DNA of 64,000 nucleotides from Chitinophagaceae bacterium UBA4407 (GTDB lineage: Bacteria > Bacteroidota > Bacteroidia > Chitinophagales > Chitinophagaceae). How positions within the stretch are numbered: position 1 is the stretch's first letter; each line of letters begins with the position of its first letter. The stretch spans positions 43,723-107,722 of the forward strand of contig DGQT01000081.1 in the NCBI GenBank assembly GCA_002390845.1. The letters run 5' to 3'. Positions 26,334-35,198 of the stretch are shown here, in pieces. The notes beneath the pieces are model-generated. The model was not told the DNA's origin. It searched no databases and was given only the letters and a program-made list of their open reading frames with translations. A program made the position numbers and the translations under genes.

Positions 26334-28808
26334 TCGTATGATCTCCATTTTTTTATTGTCAACCATTTTTCCTTCTACATACAAAGCATAATGATAAAGC
26401 CCACTTGCCAATTCACCTGCAGCAATACTTACAGCGCCTTTGCCTGAAAATGAAAGTGTAAACTGTTTGATGGTTTTACCGCTATTGTCTGTTACAATAA
26501 TTTTTGCGCTGCTGAATTTTGCAGGCAATGTATAATTGATGGTGGCGGATCGATTGAAAGGATTGGGAATGTTTTGTTCTAAAGAAGAAAATAACATTTC
26601 TGTTTGCGACTGGCCTGATGATATTGCTGCGGATTTTGAACAGCATTGCGAAAGCGACTGCTCTAACTGCTCTACCCTTTTTAACAAATTGTCAATCTTA
26701 CCCGAAAGAAAATTATTGGTTTTTTCCAGGTCATTGTTCTTTTTACTTAATGCCTGTATGCCAAGCAGCGCAATTCCTGAAGGGTCAATAGTTGATATTG
26801 ATTTATCATCTATTCCTGTTTTAAATGCCGCAAAAAAATCCTGGGCCATTGGGCCAATATGGTATTCATTATTGGAGCCCTTGTATTTCCATTTTGTTAT
26901 TTCAAGCTTGTTTATTTTATCAAGTACTTTTTGTGCATCCTGCTTTTGAAAATCTTCTTTTAAATTTTTGTCTGATGCATTTGTCCATGTACCGCCATCA
27001 GTAAGTTTTGCGCCGTTGCCATTTCCTGAATTGGTACCTACTGCCAAACAATAACCAACTGCGGGGGTGGCATCAGCAAAACCCCAGTCTGTTACACTAG
27101 AATTTCCAAACATCATCATATTGCTAAAACCAACTTTGGCGTAATATCCAATAGCGGTAGCGTTTTCCAGATTCCCTGAACGCACATCTGCCTGATGACC
27201 GATGGCAGTATTGGTATTTCCTGTTGTATTACTATATAATGCAAATGTGCCAATCGCTGTATTAAGGGCACCATCGGTGTTGTTGTATAGTGCTTCGTAT
27301 CCATTCGCTGTGTTGAAAGTGCCATTGGTATTGTAGTATAGTGACAAACCGCCTGTGGCAGTATTTTTTGTACCGTTGGTATTGGAATAAAGTGAATAGT
27401 TGCCAAAGCCTGCATTATCGCTTGCAGCATTAGCGTTAAGCGAAAAGGATCCGAAAGCTGTATTTCCGCTTCCTGTTGTGCTACTATTTAATGAGTATGC
27501 ACCAGTTGCAGTATTGTTATCTGCTGTTGTATTACCTAAAAGTGCTTTATATCCCGAAGCAGTATTGTAAACCCCGGTAGTGTTATTGGAAAGTGCCGAG
27601 GAACCTAAAGCTACGTTGTCCTCACCTGTTGTATTGTTTTTCAATGACGAATATCCTACAGCAACATTGTTAACACCTGTTGTATTTAAATAAAGTGACT
27701 GATAGCCAAAGGCTGAATTTTGGCTGGCGTTCAAATTGGAATATAAAGCTTCTTTACCTGCTGCTGTATTATTGCTGCCGGTATTGTATCTAAGGGCTTG
27801 TGAGCCCATTGCTATATTATTGTTACCGCTTGTATTACCAGCAAGCGCATGGTCGCCAATGGCTATATTGTCAGAGCCTGTAATATTTGCAAGTAACGCT
27901 GAATTACCAAATGCGCTGTTCCAATTGCCTGTTGTATTAAATCTGAGAGATATTGATCCCACAGCCACATTTTCAACACCGGTTGTATTGGCAGTTAAAG
28001 AACTTACACCAACTGCTATATTTGAAAAACCTGTTGTGTTTGCAAATAAAGAAGAGCTGCCAATTCCTATGTTTGTGCTCCCTGTTGTATTGTTATACAA
28101 AGCTTCAAAACCATTTGCCACATTATCGCTGCCCGCATTATTATTTATTAAAGCCGCATACCCTGTTGCGGTATTATTGCTTCCCGTGGTATTATACACT
28201 AAACTGTTTTCGCCAACTGCCACATTCGAATTGCCTGTTGTATTTATATTGAGTACGTTGCTGCCTATTGCAGTGTTATAACCGCCTGCGCCAATACTTC
28301 CTGCATTTTCACCAATAATGGTATTTACACCCGGCCTGTATTGCCACATTTTTACGCCGTTAAAATAGAGGCCGCCTTTTAAGTATAAATCTTTCCAGGC
28401 TTTTGCAGACGTGCCAAGATCAATGGTATTATCTGTATTAGGCTGCAGTATTTGATTTACCGCAGTGGGTGAAACAAGATTTGATAAGGAGGTGTTTGCA
28501 CCTTTTGCAGAAATGGCTGTCCAGGCAGTACCGCTATAATAATAAAAACCGGGTGTACTGTTTGTTTGATAAATCATTAAACCTGTAGCAGGTGCTGCGA
28601 TTGCATCGCGCTGGGTTTTTGTCATGCGGGGTGCAAGCAAGCCTTTTGAAGTACTTACCATTTCAAGCAATGCAGAAGCGTTTGGTGTTGTAGTACCAAT
28701 GCCTGCGCTGCCCGTGGCGGGGAAAGTGTTTTGTGCTGTTGCAATATTTGTAATGATTATTATAAGTGCAAAAGCAACTGATAAGCTTTTTATAAAATTC
28801 ATTTTCAT
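26331..28808 (-). CDS. YadA-head-like adhesin with S74 chaperone domain and T9SS type A tail
   Basis: The 825-aa protein has a signal peptide (to TAQ, residue 26). A conserved N-terminal domain (to about 170) is followed by about 22 copies of a 17-residue repeat with the core NTAxGxxAL and NTTG turns (177 to about 570). Next comes a Peptidase_S74 intramolecular chaperone domain starting at S612 with K617 (SDKNLKE), the Ser-Lys arrangement that self-cleaves in phage tail spikes. A coiled coil (about 690-720) precedes a T9SS type A domain (EQNIPNPF ... KKMEIIR). It is probably a trimeric surface fibre. It is a close paralogue of the gene at 29016. Confidence 0.85.
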   Translation of the reverse strand: MKMNFIKSLSVAFALIIIITNIATAQNTFPATGSAGIGTTTPNASALLEMVSTSKGLLAPRMTKTQRDAIAAPATGLMIYQTNSTPGFYYYSGTAWTAISAKGANTSLSNLVSPTAVNQILQPNTDNTIDLGTSAKAWKDLYLKGGLYFNGVKMWQYRPGVNTIIGENAGSIGAGGYNTAIGSNVLNINTTGNSNVAVGENSLVYNTTGSNNTATGYAALINNNAGSDNVANGFEALYNNTTGSTNIGIGSSSLFANTTGFSNIAVGVSSLTANTTGVENVAVGSISLRFNTTGNWNSAFGNSALLANITGSDNIAIGDHALAGNTSGNNNIAMGSQALRYNTGSNNTAAGKEALYSNLNASQNSAFGYQSLYLNTTGVNNVAVGYSSLKNNTTGEDNVALGSSALSNNTTGVYNTASGYKALLGNTTADNNTATGAYSLNSSTTGSGNTAFGSFSLNANAASDNAGFGNYSLYSNTNGTKNTATGGLSLYYNTNGTFNTANGYEALYNNTDGALNTAIGTFALYSNTTGNTNTAIGHQADVRSGNLENATAIGYYAKVGFSNMMMFGNSSVTDWGFADATPAVGYCLAVGTNSGNGNGAKLTDGGTWTNASDKNLKEDFQKQDAQKVLDKINKLEITKWKYKGSNNEYHIGPMAQDFFAAFKTGIDDKSISTIDPSGIALLGIQALSKKNNDLEKTNNFLSGKIDNLLKRVEQLEQSLSQCCSKSAAISSGQSQTEMLFSSLEQNIPNPFNRSATINYTLPAKFSSAKIIVTDNSGKTIKQFTLSFSGKGAVSIAAGELASGLYHYALYVEGKMVDNKKMEIIR
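27105..28280 (-). repeat. 51-bp coding tandem repeat array (about 22 units)
   Basis: This stretch of the adhesin-like gene encodes the 17-residue units, many beginning NTTG and containing NTAxG or NVAVG. Units are diverged, not identical. Confidence 0.85.
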
Positions 28809-28870
28809 ATTGTCTGATTTTTTATTTTTTTGTTACTGGCTTTTGTATTTTAAATGGGCATCGTTGGGTT

Positions 28871-28915
28871 ATCTATCCCGATAGTGAAACGTATCGGGAC
28901 TCACTTGTACTGTTG
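28871..28915 (-). repeat. Partial element, C core split by a hairpin insert
   Basis: The C core reads CTCACTTGTACTG on its right side, but TCCCGAT (28876-28882) and ATCGGGA (28893-28899) replace the usual TTGTGTCA part. It is back-to-back with the A-type copy at 28916. Confidence 0.65.
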
Positions 28916-29018
28916 CGCATTGCTGAGCAATGAACCAAGCGCACAAGAGTGCGTCCCGATGAGACATGCGGGATCAAGAACGCAAGAGGTGATACCATCA
29001 GCACCATTGCCGGGCTCA
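28916..29018 (+). repeat. Intergenic element, A core interrupted by an insert
   Basis: GAGTGCG is followed by TCCCGATGAGACATGCGGGA plus a few bases, and then ACGCAAGAGG completes the core. The GGGCTCA end supplies the TGA stop of the gene at 29016. Confidence 0.8.
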
Positions 29019-31685
29019 TCGTATGATCTCCATTTTTTTATTGTCAACCATTTTGCCATCTACATACAAAGCATAATGGTACAAGCCGCTTGCCAATGCG
29101 CCTGCCGCAATGCTTACAGCGCCTTTACCTGAAGATGAAAGCGTAAACTGTTTTATGGTTTTGCCATTGTTATCTGTAACAACAATTTTTGCACTGCTAA
29201 ATTTTGCAGGCAATGTATAATTGATGGTGGCGGATTGATTAAATGGGTTGGGTATGTTTTGTTCGAGTGAAGCACTTGTTTGGTTAATATTTATTGATTG
29301 CTGGTTGCCTAATTGTATTAATAATTTTAATTCATCAATTTGATTTTGAAGGTCAGTATTTATTTTCTTTTGTTCTTCATTTTCATTCGATAATTCCTGT
29401 ACCGCTTTTACCAAACTTGGCACAAACTGAGAATAGGCAATGCTGTAATTATCAGTTGGATTTTGTGGTGCATTTACACCGTCAAACTGATAGTTGATCT
29501 CCTTTGCTGTCTTTTCAACTTCCTGTGCTATAAAACCGGTTTGGAAATATTTTTTTGCTGATGCAATTGCATTTGCATCAGGATAATAATTACGGGCAAT
29601 ACTATCGGGCATTTGAGCAGTAATGTGGCGCTGTAGTTTGTCAACATTTACCGTATAAGTTACAGGCCGTAATTTTTTTATAAATGTCAAACCCGGCACA
29701 TTTTCTTTAACCTGTTCTTTAAAGCGGCAATCGCTGAGGTTGCTCCAGGGTTTGTAACCACCTATTACCATAGTAGCAACACCACTTGCACCTATTACAA
29801 TTTTATTATCGGCATTGGTAATGGCTTGTGTTCCAAAAGAAGTAGCTCCACTCAGATTTGTAGTACTTACATCTGCCCTGTCGCCTACGCATGTATTCCA
29901 GCTTCCTAAATAATTGGTCCAAAGTGCCTTGTAACCAAATGCTGTATTGTTGTTTCCGTCATAATTATTAAATAGCGCTTCAACCCCAAGAGCCGAATTT
30001 TGATTTCCATTTCCGCTTAATCTCAAAGCATCCGCACCAACAGCAGTATTATTACTGCCTGTATTTGAGTTTAGTGTTGTGTGGCCTATTGCAGTATTAT
30101 CGTTTCCATTTATGTTCTCTCCAAGCGCACTTGAACCAATTGCAGTATTCCAACTGCCTGTAGTATTTGCAAGAAGGGCGTCGCCGCCTATTGCAACATT
30201 TGAGTTACCATTAATATTTACCCAAAGAGCTAATTCTCCTACAGCAGTGTTGTCACCACCTGTAGTGTTAGATTGAAGTGCTTGAAAACCATCAGCAGTA
30301 TTTCCATTTCCTGTAGTATTAGCTTGCAATGCATACCCCCCTGTTGCGGTATTATAATTACCTGTAGAATTTGAATTAAGGGCCTGTACCCCGTTTGCAG
30401 TATTTTCGTAGCCGGTTGTATTGGACTGCAAGCTGCTGTAACCCGTTGCTGTATTGCTGTAACCTGTTGTATTAAATAGTAAGCTGCTGTAACCCGTTGC
30501 TGTATTATTGTAACCACTTGTGTTAGATTGTAAAGAATACGCACCAAATGCAGCGTTGTAATTCCCCGTTATATTGTTCTGCAATGAATAAGCCCCGCTT
30601 GCTGTATTTTCATGGCCTGTAGTATTTAAGTTTAGCGATAAGGCACCTGCTGCAACATTTGAAAAACCGTTTGTATTTGCCTGTAAAGCACTTTTGCCTG
30701 TTGCTGTATTGTAAAACCCTGTTGTGTTTGCTGACAAAGCCCCTGCCCCAAATGCAGCGTTATTAATACCTGTAGTATTTGCATAAAGTGCACTGTTGCC
30801 TGTTGCCGTATTGCTGAAACCACTTGTATTTGATTCCATTGCATAAGTACCAATAGCTGTATTTGAATTACCCGTAGTATTAGCATACAAACTATAAGAG
30901 CCAAGAGCAGTATTTTCATTTGTGGTTGTGCTTGTAAAAAGTGAATACTTACCTACAGCAGTATTACCTGAACCTGTTGAATTGTTATATAACGCCTGAT
31001 AACCATTTGCCACATTATCGCTGCCTGCATTATTATTTATTAAAGCCGCATAACCTGTTGCAGTATTATTGCTGCCCGTTGTATTATACACCAAACTGTT
31101 TTCCCCAATGGCTACATTAGCATTACCTGTTGTGTTTATATTAAGCACATTGCTGCCAATTGCTGTGTTATAGCCACCAGTTCCTGCACTGCCTGCATTT
31201 TCACCAATAATGGTATTTACACCCGGCCTGTACTGCCACATTTTTACGCCGTTGAAATAGAGGCCGCCTTTCAAGTACAGATCTTTCCATGCTTTTGCAG
31301 ACGTGCCAAAATCAATGGTATTATCTGCATTGGGTTGCAGTATTTGATTTACCCCGGTAGGTGAAACAAGATTTGCTAAAGCTGTGTTTGCACCTTTCGC
31401 CGACATGGCTGTCCAGGCCGTGCCGCTGTAATAATAAAAGCCGGGTGTACTGTTGGTTTGATAAATCATTAAGCCTGTTGCTGGTGTTGCTATTGCATCG
31501 CGCTGGGTTTTTGTCATGCGTGGTGCAAGCAACCCTTTTGAAGTACTTACCATGTCAAGCAATGCAGAAGCGTTTGGTGCAGCAGTACCAATGCCTGCAC
31601 TGCCTGTTGCAGGGAAAGTGTTTTGTGCAGACACATTGCAAATAGAAAGTACAAATAATGCTGATAGAATTTTTGCGTATTTCAT
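29016..31685 (-). CDS. YadA-head-like adhesin paralogue with a different S74 domain and T9SS type A tail
   Basis: The 889-aa protein shares with its downstream neighbour a nearly identical N-terminal domain (signal peptide to residue 20, then to about 165) and a nearly identical T9SS tail ending KKMEIIR. Between them lie about 26 units of the 17-residue NTAxG repeat (172 to about 622) and an S74 chaperone domain of another subtype, starting at S651 with K656 (SDCRFKE) and including TGFIAQEVEKTAKEI. A helical segment follows (about 760-790). It is predicted to form a trimeric surface fibre. The shared ends with unlike middles suggest recombination between paralogues. Confidence 0.85.
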   Translation of the reverse strand: MKYAKILSALFVLSICNVSAQNTFPATGSAGIGTAAPNASALLDMVSTSKGLLAPRMTKTQRDAIATPATGLMIYQTNSTPGFYYYSGTAWTAMSAKGANTALANLVSPTGVNQILQPNADNTIDFGTSAKAWKDLYLKGGLYFNGVKMWQYRPGVNTIIGENAGSAGTGGYNTAIGSNVLNINTTGNANVAIGENSLVYNTTGSNNTATGYAALINNNAGSDNVANGYQALYNNSTGSGNTAVGKYSLFTSTTTNENTALGSYSLYANTTGNSNTAIGTYAMESNTSGFSNTATGNSALYANTTGINNAAFGAGALSANTTGFYNTATGKSALQANTNGFSNVAAGALSLNLNTTGHENTASGAYSLQNNITGNYNAAFGAYSLQSNTSGYNNTATGYSSLLFNTTGYSNTATGYSSLQSNTTGYENTANGVQALNSNSTGNYNTATGGYALQANTTGNGNTADGFQALQSNTTGGDNTAVGELALWVNINGNSNVAIGGDALLANTTGSWNTAIGSSALGENINGNDNTAIGHTTLNSNTGSNNTAVGADALRLSGNGNQNSALGVEALFNNYDGNNNTAFGYKALWTNYLGSWNTCVGDRADVSTTNLSGATSFGTQAITNADNKIVIGASGVATMVIGGYKPWSNLSDCRFKEQVKENVPGLTFIKKLRPVTYTVNVDKLQRHITAQMPDSIARNYYPDANAIASAKKYFQTGFIAQEVEKTAKEINYQFDGVNAPQNPTDNYSIAYSQFVPSLVKAVQELSNENEEQKKINTDLQNQIDELKLLIQLGNQQSININQTSASLEQNIPNPFNQSATINYTLPAKFSSAKIVVTDNNGKTIKQFTLSSSGKGAVSIAAGALASGLYHYALYVDGKMVDNKKMEIIR
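29820..31172 (-). repeat. 51-bp coding tandem repeat array (about 26 units)
   Basis: The same 17-residue repeat type as at 27105-28280, with more units. Some neighbouring units (around 30440-30500) are almost identical, which suggests recent duplication. Confidence 0.85.
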
Positions 31686-31723
31686 ATTTTTTTTGATTTT
31701 TTGTGACTACATATTATGTGGCT

Positions 31724-33181
31724 TTATCCAATTCTGTCTGTTAACCTGCCTACTATTATGGATGAAACCTGGTCACGCCAGTCATCATTAAAATAAGGCG
31801 TAGGTGTATCATAATATATTTCTATTGAGTCACCTGTGTAGTCGTCAGTTTTATATAAAGTAGCATAATAACCTTTGCCCACTTTTATTGAATCTATGTC
31901 ATTATCGAAAGGAGAAGGAAGCTGATACCTCATACGCTGTAACCTGCCTCCTAATGAATATTTGCCGGGAGCCAGGAATTTACTGTCCCCGTCATAATAA
32001 GTATTTTTATAGATAATAGCTCCTGAAAGTGTTTCCGGGGCAGGCTCCCATCCATCACCAAGGCCATGAATTGTTTCAAGGATACCTTTCATTTGCCAGG
32101 AATAATCAATAGTATAGATGCCACCAAAACCTTGTATTACGCAAGTGGATACGGGGGTGAAAAAACTGCCATCAAAATTTGAATATTTATCTTTAAAATA
32201 TTTGTCAATATTCTGAGGCGGAAACATATCATCTTCCCATATTTCTTTAAAAAGATCAAATAATTTATCCAGTAAATATCCTACTGCGATGCCTATTACT
32301 ATTCCCAATGGCCCTGCAAAAACACCAGATATAATTGCTCCCCCTGCATATCTGCCAAGAGCAGCTACTACCGCATCACGCAAAAAAGTATATATCTCCT
32401 CTACTTTTTCGGGTAGCCCACCGTTATCCAGTTCAGAAAGTATGAAAAGGCATCCGCAATATCTTGGGAAAGGGGCAGTGTCGAACCTTTCCCATAAATT
32501 ATAAGTAAAAAAATTCCAAGCAGGTTCATAAACCCGTTCTTCGCCTGTATCGAAATCGTCACGAATCAGTATTGGTTCAATTTTTCTTGTGTTGCCATTA
32601 GGTTCAACTATTGTTGCTGCCAGTGAAATTTCATCATCACCTGTTTCAGGGTCTGTTTCATCTACGCATTTAATTTTATGAATTCTCAGGGAAACCTGCA
32701 TGCCGTTAGAATCAGACATAGTATGTGTTTGCAGAGCCTGTGCAGCATATTGCGTATTCAAATACTGACCGAGATTATTGGCTTTAACGGATAGTAATTC
32801 CTTAGCTGTTTCAAATACCGGAACAGGTTTATTCAAACTTTCCATAACGCCATATGAATAAAGACCGGAATAATCAGCATCTGAAAGGATATTTATTTTC
32901 TTTATTCTTGAAGCAAAATTACTTATTGCGATTTCTTTTTTTTGTTGTGATAATGAAAGCAGCCTGGGTAAAATAAGATGTTCCAGCGCAGGAATTTCTG
33001 TAGCAGGCATTGGATACATTGCAGGATCTATAAGCTGACCAGTCGCTTTTAAAACTGCTATTTCCATCACTTTCTCCAGTTCCGAAAGTAACGGCATAAA
33101 CAGGGCTGCGTTTTCCACTAAATATTGACTGGAATCCTGATTATATTTTTTTCTTGTAAATCTGAATGATGAGTTGTTCAT
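31724..33181 (-). CDS. Unknown protein with hydrophobic hairpin and beta-gamma-crystallin-like C-terminus
   Basis: The 485-aa protein has no signal peptide. It has a helical N-terminal region (20-150), a beta-rich part (about 160-250) and one long glycine-rich hydrophobic segment (278-308, AGGAIISGVFAGPLGIVIGI and on), which could insert as a helical hairpin. The C-terminal region (about 388-478) looks like a beta-gamma-crystallin repeat pair: YYDGDSKFLAPGKYS, then DSIKVGKGYYATLY and YTGDSIEIYYD, ending NDDWRDQVSSIIV. This fold often binds calcium and appears in secreted toxins and lectins. It lies 38 bases downstream of nothing but the adhesin start, in the same array. Function is unknown. 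Confidence 0.65.
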   Translation of the reverse strand: MNNSSFRFTRKKYNQDSSQYLVENAALFMPLLSELEKVMEIAVLKATGQLIDPAMYPMPATEIPALEHLILPRLLSLSQQKKEIAISNFASRIKKINILSDADYSGLYSYGVMESLNKPVPVFETAKELLSVKANNLGQYLNTQYAAQALQTHTMSDSNGMQVSLRIHKIKCVDETDPETGDDEISLAATIVEPNGNTRKIEPILIRDDFDTGEERVYEPAWNFFTYNLWERFDTAPFPRYCGCLFILSELDNGGLPEKVEEIYTFLRDAVVAALGRYAGGAIISGVFAGPLGIVIGIAVGYLLDKLFDLFKEIWEDDMFPPQNIDKYFKDKYSNFDGSFFTPVSTCVIQGFGGIYTIDYSWQMKGILETIHGLGDGWEPAPETLSGAIIYKNTYYDGDSKFLAPGKYSLGGRLQRMRYQLPSPFDNDIDSIKVGKGYYATLYKTDDYTGDSIEIYYDTPTPYFNDDWRDQVSSIIVGRLTDRIG

Positions 33182-33220
33182 AAAAGTTTATTTTTTTGAA
33201 TAGATGGTTTGTATTGTTTG

Positions 33221-33296
33221 CAAATGGTTATTCAAGAGTACAAGCGTGCGACGCAAGAGAAGCCTCATAGCACTACTGTAGTGTGGTACAAAAAAA
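33221..33296 (+). repeat. Intergenic element, A core (33246-33257)
   Basis: CAAGCGTGCGACGCAAGAGAAGCCTCATAG, with a worn right end GTGTGGTACAAAAAAA, ends 7 bases before the stop of the gene at 33303. Confidence 0.85.
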
Positions 33297-33302
33297 TAAT
33301 TT

Positions 33303-33752
33303 TTAAACTTCATACTGCGCACCATTTGGTACATGGAGATTATTGCATAGTGCCCATACGTGATTCAGTGGGTCTGCAGAAACAAGCATACTACCTGGCT
33401 GATTTTTGCAATATTTCAACAGGTTTATAACATCATTAAAACGGTTTAATGTGTAATAGAGAAAGAAAAAATCCTTTCCGTTTACTTTTTCAAGTTTGTT
33501 TACCTGCGTAGCTGGAATATCTGTAGGTTTAACCTGTACCGGTTCCTGGCCGGGCAATGCAGTGTGTTGAGGATACGTGAAAATGAGATAGCCAGTATGT
33601 CTTACATCCCCCATGCCATCATTTTGGAAACAATTTATATAGGCGGCCTCCCATGGGTTACTGCTTTGGCTGTAATAGTGAACGGTGTATTCGTTAAAAA
33701 AGATAAGGGTTGCATCTTTAGATTCAGCGCCTTGCGTTAGTATTGTTGACAT
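33303..33752 (-). CDS. Unknown 149-aa protein
   Basis: No family is recognised. The protein is soluble, without a signal peptide, and has alternating strands (DATLIFFNEYTVHYYSQ, GYLIFTYP, DFFFLYYTLNRF) and a few cysteines near the C-terminus (YCKNQPG, ALCNNLH). It belongs to the same-direction array with the crystallin-like and 979-aa proteins and may be an accessory subunit, which is inference from position only. Confidence 0.55.
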   Translation of the reverse strand: MSTILTQGAESKDATLIFFNEYTVHYYSQSSNPWEAAYINCFQNDGMGDVRHTGYLIFTYPQHTALPGQEPVQVKPTDIPATQVNKLEKVNGKDFFFLYYTLNRFNDVINLLKYCKNQPGSMLVSADPLNHVWALCNNLHVPNGAQYEV

Positions 33753-33866
33753 AAAATTATATTTTGTTTTGCGTACTCTTTTAATTCAGGATTTTCTGCT
33801 TACTCCGTTAAAGAAATCAATACATTATTTGTTTTATTTTCACACGTATGCAGGGAACATTATAAG

Positions 33867-34337
33867 TTACATTATTGCCCCTGCTTTAATGATGGCTTCG
33901 TGGTTTAAAACCCTGCCTAAAAGCGAAATGCTGATTTTAGCCGCTACCTGATCGCTTAATTCTTTTCCCAAAGCGAAGTTGTAATCGGGGGCATCAGGGC
34001 CATTTCCACCACCAACATGCGGCACATATGCCGGCACCTGAACCTGAAAGCTAAGCAGGGGATTACTATGCCGGTTTTCGTCAGCATCATCCACAACGGA
34101 AGCTGCGAATTTTTCTGTTACTATTTGTGCCTGTTCTTTAAGTACGCTTGTCAGCAACGCTCTGGCTTCGTTATTTATGATGAAAGCAAGATGTTGCTTT
34201 ATTAGTTGGGTTGCAAAAATTGCCCGCCCTACCTCGTTAAATTTAGTGGGGTCCCAAAGGGGGGCGTATACCCAGTGAAATCCTGTTTCGCCTGGTACAA
34301 GTATCCAGCCTCCGGCAAACATTAAATTGTGTATCAT
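33867..34337 (-). CDS. Unknown 156-aa protein
   Basis: No family is recognised. The N-terminus reads MIHNLMFAGGWILVPGETGF, followed by a helical core (FNEVGRAIFATQLIKQHLAF to about residue 75), a Pro/Gly-rich loop (VPAYVPHVGGGNGPDAPDYN) and a final helix (DQVAAKISISLLGRVLNHEA). No clear signal peptide is seen. It is the first gene of the unfamiliar array, 168 bases downstream of the LuxR-type regulator. Confidence 0.55.
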   Translation of the reverse strand: MIHNLMFAGGWILVPGETGFHWVYAPLWDPTKFNEVGRAIFATQLIKQHLAFIINNEARALLTSVLKEQAQIVTEKFAASVVDDADENRHSNPLLSFQVQVPAYVPHVGGGNGPDAPDYNFALGKELSDQVAAKISISLLGRVLNHEAIIKAGAIM

Positions 34338-34504
34338 AGTTATATATTTTGTTTTGCCTACTCTTTAAATAAGGATTTTCAGCTTACTCCTTTTGTTTTA
34401 TAAGTTTTAGCAAAGGCATGGCCACAGTACGGGCATTTATGCCTGTTGCTTCAATAACTTTTATATATCAGTAGAGAATATTTATGAGCCAGAAACCGAG
34501 TTCA

Positions 34505-35137
34505 TCAGTTCTCTTTTACGATACGGTATTTAAGTGCTTTGGCAATAGCTTCTTTGCCGGTGTTTACCTGCAGCTTGGTGTAAATATTTTTAAGGTGTGT
34601 TCGCACGGTATCCATAGCAATAAAACATTCGGCACTGATGCGTTTGTACGTATAACCATCTACAAGTAATTGCAATATTTGCTGCTCACGCTGCGATAGG
34701 GCGAAGCTTTGTTTTGGCTTATTGTGAAATGCATGCAGCACTTTTTTTGCTACGCCAGGGCTAATGGGTGCGCTGCCAAGCGTTACATCTTTTATGGCTT
34801 CGCAGAGTTTTTCGGGTGAAGTGGTTTTAAGCAAATACCCGTCGGCACCGGCTTCCAGTGATTTAAAGATCTTTTCATCATCATCGAACACGGTGTGCAT
34901 GATTACATTTATCTCTGCATTTATTTCTTTTATCTTTTCTACGCCATAGATACCATCGCGGCCCGGCATATCAATATCCATCAATACCACATCTGGCTTT
35001 AGTGCTTTAATATCCTGTACTACGGTATTGCAATTGCTGAATGCGGCAACTACTTCTACCTCTGGCATACCATCGAGCATCAGCCTTAATGATTCACGCA
35101 GTGTGTCTTTGTCTTCGTATATAATCAATCTTACCAT
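34505..35137 (-). CDS. LuxR/NarL-type response regulator
   Basis: The 210-aa protein has a receiver domain with phospho-acceptor D54 (VVLMDIDMPG) and conserved acids EDKD (8-11), then a LuxR helix-turn-helix near the C-terminus (LSQREQQILQLLVDGYTYKR ... DTVRTHLKNIYTKL). The ORF is open to 35170; the ATG at 35137 (MVRLIIYED) is the usual start. It follows its probable partner kinase (35199) and precedes the unfamiliar array in the same direction, so it is a good candidate regulator of it. Confidence 0.9.
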   Translation of the reverse strand: MVRLIIYEDKDTLRESLRLMLDGMPEVEVVAAFSNCNTVVQDIKALKPDVVLMDIDMPGRDGIYGVEKIKEINAEINVIMHTVFDDDEKIFKSLEAGADGYLLKTTSPEKLCEAIKDVTLGSAPISPGVAKKVLHAFHNKPKQSFALSQREQQILQLLVDGYTYKRISAECFIAMDTVRTHLKNIYTKLQVNTGKEAIAKALKYRIVKEN

Positions 35138-35198
35138 ATTAATCGTATGCAAGATATAGAATGGAAACACTGTTTGCCATCACCTTTTTCCGTGATTT

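Noticed and set aside
27736..28281. Long antisense frames opposite the adhesin-like genes
   Set aside because: They arise from the regular 51-bp repeats on the other strand; the S74/T9SS frame is clearly the coding one.
34379..34441. A minus-strand zinc-ribbon-like string (KCPYCGHAFAKTY)
   Set aside because: The open stretch is only about 20 codons with a stop upstream and no start codon; at most a gene remnant or chance.
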